Source of the DNA: Leucosporidium creatinivorum
Lineage: Eukaryota > Basidiomycota > Microbotryomycetes > Leucosporidiales > Leucosporidiaceae
Reading direction: 5' to 3'
DNA length: 64,000 nucleotides
NCBI GenBank assembly: GCA_001600635.1
Contig: BCKL01000020.1
Location: 1-64,000 of the forward strand
The translations under genes and the position numbers were made by a program. Of this stretch, positions 55,879 to 64,000 are shown piece after piece. The notes under the pieces were generated by a model. The model made no database searches and was not told the origin of the DNA. It saw nothing but the letters and a program-made list of their open reading frames with translations. The stretch's first letter is position 1, and every line of letters begins with the position of its first letter.

Positions 55879-57360
55879 ATGTCATCTGAGCTCTCTCAAC
55901 GCCTCTCAGCAGCCTCTACATTCCTCTTGCAATCCCCTCCAGGCGAAGGTCTGTCCTCCCTTCAGTCTCTCTCTCTCCCCCCACTCACGGCCTCGCTGAC
56001 TTTCTGCTCGGCTCCAACAGTAAACGACGTCTTCGCCGACATCCGCACAATCGTAGCAGACGACGCCGCTCTCGAACAGGGCATCTTGCCCGCTTTGGAG
56101 CAGTACAATACTCAACAGTTCATCCTCGTCGACTTGGAGGGGGACAAGGTCCTCATTACTGAGGCATCTAAGGCGGGAGGAGGGGCAGAGGGGAGGCATG
56201 TTGATCCGAAGGGACAGAGGACCTTTGCGTTTGATCATATGAAGGTGGTCAGTCCCGCCCAGTTTGTTCAGCTCCCTCGCCCATGGCTCCGCTCACCGCT
56301 CGCTCTGTACCTACAGGCCGCCTCCGACCCCCAACCACTCCCAGTAGACAGCGAGACCGAGTCGATCCGGTACGCCTTCCCATTCCACCCCACCCCATCC
56401 ATTTCCATGCTCCCCCGCCCCGCCCGAGCTGACCCCCCTTCGCAGCGCCGGCATCGAGAAAGTCCTCGCCACCCACGTCGCCAACCACTACTCGGAAGGA
56501 GCTTCTGCTGTTTATGCGCTGGAGGATGGGAACTACCCTGAGCCGGAGGTTGTGGCTGCTCCCGACGAGGAGCAGGAGGGAAGCAAGGCCGAGCCCGAGC
56601 CCGAGCAGCCTGTCGCTGAGGAGGCCGAGGCCGAGGTTGAGCAGCCTGTTACTGAGGAGGGCGCTGAGCAGAAGGAGAGCGTCGCTATTGGAGAAGAGGA
56701 GGAGGAGACCGCCGCCCCTACCGCCGAGCCCACCGACATTGCCGATTCTGCGCCCTCGGCTGTCGAGCCGATGGAGACCACCCCAGCTCCTGCTCCCGCT
56801 CCCGCTCCCACTCCCCGTCCCTCGCGCCTTTTCGCCCTCTACCTCGTCGGTACAAAGTACAACCCCTCCAACTACTGGACAGGGAAATGGCGCTCCGTCT
56901 ACACTGCCGATTTCGCAAAGGGCACGCTCGAGGGAAGGTGTCAGGTCGAGGTGCATTATTATGAGCAGGGTGAGTATCAGTTTCTCTCTATTCTTCTCTA
57001 GTCTTCTCTCCCTAGGAGCGGGCCCAGTCTCGGCTCCCTGACCACGAGCTTGGCGCTAACACCCCTCTCCGTCTCTCAATAGGCAACGTCCAACTCTCCA
57101 CCCTCCTCACCTCCTCCACTCTCCTACCCTCCTCCTCCAACCCCACCCCCGAAGCCCTCATCGCCGCTCTCAAGCTCTCCGAATCCTCCTTCTCCACCCA
57201 ACTCTCTTCCGCCTACTCCAGTCTCTCGGACGAGCAGTTCAAGGGACTGAGGAGGGCCCTGCCGAGGACGAGGACTAAAGTCGATTGGGCAAAGATTGTG
57301 GGGTATCGGTTGAGTAAGGAGTTGGGTGGGGCTGGAGGAGGAGGGGTTGAGGCGCAGTAG
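55879..57360 (+). CDS. CAP1: F-actin capping protein, alpha subunit
   Basis: Caps actin filament barbed ends as a heterodimer with the beta subunit, at cortical actin patches. Five exons (55879-55948, 56021-56244, 56317-56369, 56446-56969, 57083-57360) total 1149 nt, 382 aa. Family landmarks: AASTFLLQSPPGEVNDVFAD, LPALEQYNTQQFILVDLEGD, FAFDHMKAASDPQPLP, YNPSNYWTGKWRSVY, QVEVHYYEQGNVQLSTLL and LRRALPRTRTKVDWAKIVGY. Between NHYSEGASAVYALEDG and RPSRLFALYLVGTKYN there is a ~90-residue acidic Glu/Pro/Ala-rich insert. The usual alpha subunit is ~270-290 aa, so this insert explains the extra length. A CT-dinucleotide-rich tract lies just before the ATG. Confidence 0.94.
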
Positions 57361-58016
57361 GGAGGATGAGGAGAAGGCGGGAGGAAGGACGTGAAAGGAC
57401 AGTTTTGTGCTTCGTATCGAAGGAGATGGGCGTCGGAGAGCTTGAGGCGGAGAGCTGTAGTATAGAGCAGCGCGCTCGCGAAGGCCAGTCGTAGCTCTGC
57501 CCTCACAACTCTCGACGGCAAAGCTGAGGCTGGGAAGCATCGTTCATTCGCAACAGCAGCTTCATTTTCCTCTTTACCTTCCTTGCTTACTGCTTCTCTC
57601 TGGCCGCTTTCTGGCCTTCTACGGGTGCGAGAACGTCAGCGAAAGCGATCGCCGAGCATCGAGCTTCGAAGGCCTGAGACAAAGGTCTAGTCGTCAGGCG
57701 TAGCTGTAGAGAGCTCACGCTACGTCTTCTTCGAAAGAGGGAGAAGCGAAGAGAGCAGCGAGGGAGAAGGATCGGTTTGCTGGCTTGCCCCAGCTCTCGC
57801 GCTCTCTGGATCGCTCGCTGCTCAGATAGGGTACGAAGTTGACGTCCATCACAGTCCCCTTGGTATCCACCTTCTCTCACACTATCTTCCGCATCACTGT
57901 ACATCGAGCGACCTTTCCGGCGGGATCTGCGAAGAGCGAAGAGCGAAGAGCGAAGAGCGAAGAGGGTCAACGCCGAGGTGGAGGGAGCGCCTCGAAGCGG
58001 GGCAGAGTAGGCCCAC
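57361..58016. other. region between convergent CAP1 and F-box E
   Basis: About 650 bp. The left part is CAP1 3' flank (purine-rich, GGAGGA). The right part holds the 3' UTR of F-box E on the minus strand, including a 3' UTR intron 57927-58016. No separate gene is supported. Confidence 0.4.
57928..57965. repeat. five tandem copies of the heptamer GCGAAGA
   Basis: GCGAAGAGCGAAGAGCGAAG and onward gives about five exact 7-bp units. On the minus strand this is TCTTCGC repeated and ends in TTCGCAG, the acceptor of the 3' UTR intron of F-box E, so the array forms its pyrimidine-rich tract. Confidence 0.9.
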
Positions 58017-58036
58017 CGTTCGTCGTCGTGGGGTAA

Positions 58037-59207
58037 TCAGTCTGCAGGAAGCAAAAGTTAGCGTCGCGCCACGAGAGCGCAAAGGTGAGATAGCTCACCC
58101 GTGCAGTAGCGCTCGTCGCCGCGAGGCTCAATCCCTCGGGCTTGGCAAGCGGCGCGCCATTCCAGGTTGAGCGCTCTCTCCATCTCCATAATCGACGTTG
58201 ATCTTCCAGTAGATGTGACGACCATCCTCCATTGTCGCAGCTGCACCATGCAGGGCAGGCTGAGAGCTTCCACGAGTGGCCGCGTTAGAGAGAGCTGACC
58301 GTCGTGCAGGCGGGGTAGGATAAGGTCGAGCAGAGTGAGGGGACGGCAAGAGAGGGCGAGGATGATGCAAACCTCTCGTGCCGCAAAACGCTGCAGCGAA
58401 AGGGCGTTGAGAGATGTGCAGGCGCGGAGGAAGGGCTCGAGCGGTGGGAGAGTGTCGTTCGGTTTCTGCCCAATGGCGTAGCCTGTGGTGGAGAGGACTA
58501 GCTGCTTGAGTCGCGGGGCGATGTCTTGAAGAGTTCTGAGATCGAACAGCGCGTCGCCTGCGAGTGACCTGCTCCACTCGAGTTCTAAGCGAGTCAGCCG
58601 AGGCGCGACAGTCGAAAGCGGCTGGAGGGCGGCGGGGAGTCGAGGAAGGGTCGAGAAGATCTGGAGGGCTTTCAACGAGAGGGGTCCAATATCTTGCGAG
58701 CCTCCTTCGAAGGTGATGGGGATCGCCAGAGCCAGGACTTCGAGGCCTAAATCAGAGGTAATCAGCTCTGACTCAACCGAATCTGACCAGCAGAAGCTAA
58801 CCTCTCAGAAGCGGCAGGTGCAAAGGGCCAAGCTCAAGCACGCCCGTCAAGACGTACAGCTCCCGTAGTCTGACCCGCTGCTCGGCAAGATGGGCAAGGT
58901 CGCCGAGCGTGCCGGGAAAGGTGTAGTTGAATTCCGTCGTCTCCAGCCGCTCGATGCGGCTCAGGCGGGAAGAGTTAGACTGGCCAAGCTGCTGTAGGTA
59001 CCGCGGCCATCTCGCTTCCCAGGCTGCGATGCTCAAGCGTGAGGAGAGGAGCCGCTGGGAGGGAGCTCGCCAACACCGAGCAACGAGAGCCGTGCTGGCG
59101 AGATTGTTGGACGACTCCCCATGGGTGTCGAAGGTGTATGTTTGCGCGAGGGAGAGCTCTAGGACTCGAGTGAGAATCTCGGTGGGAAGGTCCTGGATGA
59201 CGGCCAT
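58037..59207 (-). CDS. F-box protein, copy E
   Basis: Exons 58802-59207, 58099-58746 and 58037-58041 (within a 25-nt exon 58017-58041) total 1059 nt, 352 aa. Start MAVIQDLPTEILTRVLELSL (F-box), then LASTALVARCWRAPSQRLL. Leucine-rich part: LPRLPAALQPLSTVAPRLTR, LEPFLRACTSLNALSLQRFA. C-terminus LSLPCMVQLRQWRMVV, then EWRAACQARGIEPRGDERYC and TD-stop. The 5' flank is block X, as for A and D, but the copy stands alone, 10 kb from the array and without a small CxxC gene beside it. Skipping the stop exon would give DPAGKVARCTVMRKIV. All frames are open, so this copy looks functional. Confidence 0.87.
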
Positions 59208-59209
59208 GG

Positions 59210-59845
59210 CGAAGGAGAGCGACTGAGGGAGCGCCGACGGGGGGGCGCAGAGGAGGACAGGGTAGCTTCGGTTCTGTGCACAGGGACAAAAGAGTCAGCT
59301 ACAAGCTCCACGTGGGCCCAGTGTAATCTGCTACAGCTCCACGGTCAGCGTCCAGCGGCGTTGCGCTCGCTCAACTTCAGCTCCAGCATGCACTTCGCTA
59401 CCCTCTAATCGCCTACAGCAGAGCACAGGCTACACCCAGGTCACTCGAAGCGAAGGGCTCGCCTTCAGCAGCGGCCGTCAACGCCAAGCAGCAGCAGATC
59501 TCAGCGTTCCCGTAGCAGCTTTCCCCTTCCCAGCTTTTGTAGTCCTTCGGAAGCGGCGAGGCGAGCGGGCGGTAGCAGGAGATGGTGGTGTATAAGATGT
59601 TGTCCTGTCCTAGCTGAGCGGGCTGTCGAGAGGAAGAAGCGAAGCGAAGAGGGAGGAAGCAAGAGGGAGAGGGCGAGAGCCAAGTCGAGGTCGCAGAGGG
59701 GTCAGCTGGTGCATTATCCCTCTTGAAAGTAGTGAGATGTACTGAGAAGCAGATCTGAGCTCTACTGCAGCGCTGCAATCCCATGGATTCCTCTTCGTGC
59801 CCCTCCGCCGAGCGCCGAGCTCCTCGACGAGCTTTCTGTTACTGT
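59210..59845 (-). repeat. shared 5' block X, copy 3 (upstream of F-box E)
   Basis: Matches 47840-48480 in the same orientation and 30840-31480 inverted. The 59.70-59.83 kb part is nearly identical to 48.35-48.48 kb, including TGTACTGAGAAGCAGATCTG and ATGGATTCCTCTTCGTGCCC. Confidence 0.85.
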
Positions 59846-60786
59846 GCAGTAGGCCTACAAAAAGCGGAAGAGAGACTTTTCGTCTGGCACAGGGTTCGGG
59901 AGGACGGCCGACCGTCTACAAAGGCGTTGCGGGGCCGCTAGCCCAGCTCGGCGTTCGTGACGTTCACCTCGAGTGCTCGCTGCTCGCTCTCTCACGGCTC
60001 TAGATAGTCCGGTAGCTGACACGAATGCTCTTTCACTTAAACATGCGAGGTCTCGAGACTTTTTGAACAACTTCTGGCTGCAACTCCGTGGACCGAGGCT
60101 TCGCCGAGAGCTACAAACGTATCGCAGTCGATGGTGGTCCGTAAGAGTCTCCGAGCCCGGCGATGAGGTCCGAGCCCCGTCCGACGACTTGATGCTTGGT
60201 GGTGAGGTGCAGAAGAGCTGCCCGAGCAAGCTGGAACTCGAGCGGGAGCGTTCCGAGCCCGTGTTCGCGCTGCAGCAGCCTTAACAGCAGAATGTGGTCC
60301 AAGCTCGAGCTCGGCGCTGAGGAGAGGAGCTCTCTTTCGGCGAAGTTATAGGCGCCGAGCTCGAGTTTCGGCGCAATTTCTTTGACCTCACGAACGCCGA
60401 AAGGCTCTCCTGCAGACGCCCAAGAAAGAATTCCACTGTGAAGGCTTCGCATGTTTAGGTGAAAGAGCTGTAGGTATCCTGGATAAGCGAGGGAGAGGTG
60501 CCAGAAACGACGAAAGACGCAAGAGGGAAAGCGACGTACGCTCCTCCCGGCCGAATGTCGGAGGCGCCAGCTCAAGCTTGAGAGGCAAGAATTCGCTTTG
60601 TTCGGCCGTAGGGCTGCAGTGCAGGTTCTCAAGCCTAAATCTCCCGAGATAGACCGCTCTTGGGATGCTGAAGGTCGAGCGAGCGAGAAAGGGACAGGTA
60701 TCACCGAGCTCGGCGCCGAGCGCTGAGCTTGTTGGTCTCTCTGCAACTAGAGCTACTCGCGGAAAGATCCGTCTGATTATAGGTAA
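59846..60786. other. unresolved region with a 21-bp inverted repeat
   Basis: No complete gene could be built. The minus strand has a longish frame (60111-60746) with KLELGAYNFAERELLSSA; another frame has LKLELAPPTFGREER, which looks like an internal repeat of the same peptide. An inverted repeat of ~21 bp, one mismatch, lies at 60027-60047 (GCTCTTTCACTTAAACATGCG) and 60448-60468. This may be a decayed gene. It is not one of the recognised F-box copies. Confidence 0.35.
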
Positions 60787-62056
60787 TTACTCTTTCTCCA
60801 ACTTCTGCTCTTGCTTGCCGCCTCTGATACGGGCCCCTCTTCTCGGCTCGGCTTTGGAGAGCACCTCCGCGAATGCCTCTGACACTACCTCCTGCGCTCT
60901 GAGTCCTTTCACTAGATCCATAACCTCCTCCTTGCCCCTCAACCACCACTCGACGAGCATATCACTGTCGAAGCCTTGCTTGACAAGTACCGAAATCAGC
61001 GGCCGTTCCCCCGAAAGCTGAGGGTGAGTGAGTAGCCTGTAGGCGGGGGTACGGGAGCCCTCAAGCTTGCGAAAGAGGCGTTTGAACATGTTCCGTCGCT
61101 TTTGAGCGCTTGAGTGATGGTGGCTCTTAACTTGAAGACGGCGGCGGGGAGGTTTCAGCGAAGAGGAGGAGCCTCGGTCGTGTTGAATCTGTGGAAGTCT
61201 GCGTCAGCAACCTCTCTAGATCCAACGCAGACGAATAGCAGACCTACCTTGAGGTCTTGAAAGTCCGCATCACTCGAGTCGCTGGGTGTAGCGCTTGGAG
61301 GCCGTTCGTCGAGGATCACCGAGCCCTAGAAGGCTAGTGTCAGCGCCTCTCTGCGCCATTTTACCTCGTATCACTCACAAAGAAGTTCATACACGTTTGC
61401 AGCTCAGAGTTTGGAGGTGTGCGGACCCTCGAGCAGGCATGCCCGGAGCGAACTCGGTCGCAGCGCCAGATTGGAGGACTTGACGATTCCGAGATGTCGA
61501 CAAAACGAATGTTGAAGGTGCAAATGGAGGCGTCGAGGCAAGTGAATATGATCTCCTTGAACTGGTGTCGGTGCTTGAGGTAATGTCCTTGCCGGCGAGC
61601 TTGCGAGCGAAGCCGTCCTTCGAGCTGGTTCAGCTCGGCGGCGCTGTAGATCCTCGAATGGTCGGGTTGCAGGATGACGATGTCGTGCTTGGGCTATAGG
61701 AGAGCATACCGTCAGTAGCGCGTCTTGATGAAGGTGTGAAATGAACAACCTACCTCAAGCTTGGCCGAAAGTAGTCCCGAGTGCTCGGCGCAGTGGTGCT
61801 CCCTGCTTCCGCCCGTCCATGGAAGCACCTCACAGGCATCGAGCGGTCGGGCGACGTTCAGGAGGCGAGCTCGAACCAGTGGTACAGTGCACTTTTGCGC
61901 CTCACTGAGGGAGCACTTGATCGAGGCAAGGCTGTAGTTGGCCTTGTTGATGAAGGAGAGCGAGCCGGCGACGCCTACTTGTAGCAGAGCGAGGCGAACA
62001 GCGAGCATGATCTCCTCCCGACTTTCCCACCGAGAGCCTGGCGTCGGCCAGGACAT
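60787..62056 (-). CDS. orphan protein, unknown
   Basis: Four exons (61754-62056, 61379-61693, 61248-61325, 60787-61188), all phase 0, total 1098 nt, 365 aa. It reads MSWPTPGSRWESREEIMLAV, then GVAGSLSFINKANYSLASIK, a Cys/His-containing stretch (SREHHCAEHSGLL), PKHDIVILQPDHSRIYSAAE, LKHRHQFKEIIFTCLDASIC and GSVILDERPPSATPSDSSDA. Exon 4 starts with a basic region (LKPPRRRLQVKSHHHSSAQK). It ends with a helical segment (LISVLVKQGFDSDMLVEWWL, KEEVMDLVKGLRAQEVVSEA) and a Lys-rich tail. No family recognised. The clean phases and splice sites make a real gene likely. It diverges from the helicase gene, 538 bp apart. Confidence 0.7.
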
Positions 62057-62594
62057 GATTGCGATTCAAGGGGTCGGATCTCGGCGATGAGGGCGGAAGC
62101 GAAAGGACCTGCAAATGGGGATCAGAGGCTCAGCGCCATTTCTTATGCAGGTCTAGGAGCTCTCTCTGCACTCACCGAGTGTCGACCGCAAATCTTCCCG
62201 AGCAGCAGCCGGGCCGTGAGAGCTCGGCGAAGAGGGGCGGAGGCTGTAGGGCGAGATGCAGCTGTCGAGAGTGTGCTGCACCAGTGACGGATGATACTGA
62301 GGTGGCTCAGAGCTGTCGTAGACTGACTTGAGCGAGCGAGATGCAAGAAGGAGAGGAGCGAGCGCGCTCAGACGGACGTCGAGGTCGCTGAGAGCGACGA
62401 AAGGGGGTGTTCGGCTTCAGCTGAGCTGTCGGAGAGCAGTGGGAACATATTCACAACGTCTTAGAGCTCTTCGGTGCTCTGTTAGGCTTGAAGAGCAGCG
62501 GCTGCTTTCGGGAGCTGAGAGGGCAAGAAGCGAAAACGCGCCGGCAGCTTGAGCTTCTACGCAACCTCCTCGTCCACTTCGAATCGACTACAGG
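62057..62594. promoter_or_regulatory. divergent promoter region
   Basis: 538 bp between the orphan gene (minus) and the helicase (plus). A CTACAG word lies 8 bp before the helicase ATG (GACTACAGGATG), so a 5' UTR acceptor there is possible. No gene supported. Confidence 0.45.
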
Positions 62595-64000
62595 ATGCCG
62601 CGCAGTCTCTCACTCGAAGCTGGATCGGCCTCGCCTGCTCGCCGTCAACGCCAGGGCTCACCACCAGCTCTGGCGCACAAGCCTAAACGCGCAAAGACGG
62701 CTCACTTCGATTCCGACGACGAGGCAGAGGCTAAGGCTAAGGCGTCCAGCTCGGCTGTCAAGGGACTCAATGGAAAGATCGCTGGGAAGCTTTCGCCCGC
62801 GCTCAAGCTAGCTAGGAAGCAGGAGGCCGATAGGCTGCTCGAGGGAAGGAAGCGTCTGCCCGTCTATGAAGGTGAGTTGTAGCGAGGTACTGCGGGTAGC
62901 GGAGAGCTGTAGCAGGCTGTTCGCTACTTTCTCGAGCTGCTCAGCCTAGCTAGAAGTCTTTGCTGATCCTTCTTCGCCGAGCAGTTCGCGCCGAAATCAC
63001 GAAGATGGTGGCGGACAACGACACGGTCATCATCATTGCCGACACGGGATCAGGAAAGACTACTCGTAAGTCTACGTTTCTTGCTTGCATACGCCGCTGC
63101 TTCACCCGAGTCGAAGCTGCCCAAAGCGACGAGCAACGCCGGCTCGCTTGACCCGCTCGCAAGCTCTCGCAAGCTGTACGAAGGCTGACCTCTGTTCCCT
63201 CGAACAGAAATCCCACAAGCCCTCATGCGCTCTTCTACCCCCTGCGACGCTCCTCGTGTCGTCGTTACCCAGCCTCGTCGAGTCGCCGCCCTCTCGCTCG
63301 CCGCCCGTGTCGCCGCCGAGGTCGGCTGCGGTGTAGGAGGACTCGTCGGATACACCATCCGATTCGACGACAAGAGTACTAAGGGCACTCGCCTCAAGTT
63401 CGCCACCGACGGAGCCCTCCTCGCCGAGATGCTCGCCGACCGAGATCTCGAGCGCTACGATATTGTCGTCCTCGATGAGGCCCACGAGAGGAGTCTGAGG
63501 ACTGACATGCTCATGGGATTCCTCAAGGATATTCAGAAGAGGCGGCGGGACAAGTTTGAGCTGTGGGAGAAGGAGGTCAAGGGAAAGGGAAAGGAGAAGG
63601 GCTCGGATGCGAGGGATCCTTCGCCGCTCAAGATCGTCGTGATGAGTGCTACTATCGACGCCAAGCGCTTCAGTGACTTCTTCAACGCGTGAGTCTTTTC
63701 TATCATCTATGTCAAGAAGCCAGACTGACCCACTCCGCTGCAGAGCCCCCGTCGTCTACGTCAAAGGTCGCCAATTCGAGGTCGAGGTCCTCTACGCAGA
63801 GGAAGCTCAGGCGGACTACCAAGAGGCTGCTCTCAAGACCATCTTCCAGATCCACATGAAGCGTCCACCAGGCGACGTCCTTGTCTTCCTTCCTGGTAAG
63901 CTCCGCGATCCTTCTCCCGTCTCGCCAACCGAGACTAAAGCTCTCCTCGTCAACAGGCCAGGACGACATCGAGTCTTTGACCGCCTCCATTAATACCTAC
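62595..64000 (+). CDS. DEAH-box RNA helicase (5' part; runs off the window)
   Basis: Exons 62595-62871, 62985-63065, 63208-63688, 63744-63895 and 63957 onward. The N-terminus MPRSLSLEAGSASPARRQRQ is basic with KPKRAKTAHF (nuclear-signal-like). The helicase core has motif I ADTGSGKTTQIPQALM, motif Ia TQPRRVAALSLA, VGYTIRFDDKSTKGTRLKFA, motif II VLDEAHERSL (DEAH), motif III MSATIDAKRF and APVVYVKGRQFEVEV, then DVLVFLPGQDDIESL. A RFDD variant and the overall pattern resemble DHX33-type helicases, which act in rRNA synthesis and ribosome biogenesis, but other DEAH groups were not excluded. The insert after QKRRRDKFELWEKEVKGKGK is charged and longer than usual. The C-terminal domains lie outside the window. 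Confidence 0.88.

Overview
This window looks like nuclear DNA of a GC-rich basidiomycete fungus. The genes are dense and rich in short introns (about 45-90 nt, GT..AG, with a CTGAC branch site). The protein set is fungal: a Mig1/CreA-type zinc finger, Gem1, an Ecl1-type zinc protein and a fungal Rho2-like GTPase. Compact spacing and very short introns suggest a Pucciniomycotina (red-yeast-like) genome, but that placement is inference. No transposon, provirus, CRISPR array, rRNA or tRNA could be supported.

Layout. The first ~60 bases are a degenerate CCCTAA/CCCAA telomere-like tract. It is followed at once by a 14-exon PFK-2 gene that has Ser in place of the catalytic phosphatase His, a Derlin, a small membrane protein and a DUF427 protein (0-6 kb). 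Then come a small coiled-coil protein, a von Willebrand A protein, the mitochondrial Rho GTPase Gem1/Miro, a small basic DUF2462 protein and a UBE3C/Hul5 HECT ligase (6-18.6 kb). A CENP-B-type DNA-binding protein, an Ecl1-like zinc protein and a Rho2-like GTPase with an unusually long intron follow (19-29 kb).

From 30 to 49 kb the window holds a diverged inverted duplication. Each ~5-kb arm carries one copy of an unidentified small gene and two F-box genes. The arms flank a ~9-kb core with MIG1/CreA, PML1/SNIP1 and an unidentified Ser/Pro-rich coiled-coil protein. A fifth F-box copy sits alone at 58-59 kb. All five F-box genes begin MAVI(Q/E)DLP and share 5' blocks. They also share a 25-28-nt penultimate exon carrying the stop codon; skipping it opens an alternative C-terminus. 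One copy is clearly a pseudogene and a second has a frame break.

The right part holds an unidentified acidic protein, the cullin CUL1/Cdc53 (the scaffold F-box proteins work with), F-actin capping protein alpha, an orphan gene and the 5' part of a DEAH-box RNA helicase that runs off the end. Derlin, Hul5, CUL1 and the F-box array give the window a ubiquitin/protein-quality-control flavour, though nothing shows that they act as one system.

Many exon chains were checked by reading phase and by total length divisible by three (PFK-2 438 aa, Rho2-like 207 aa, MIG1 676 aa, CAP1 382 aa, CENP-B-like 996 aa, Ecl1-like 756 aa, F-box copies 398, 351 and 352 aa). Others are given as spans only.
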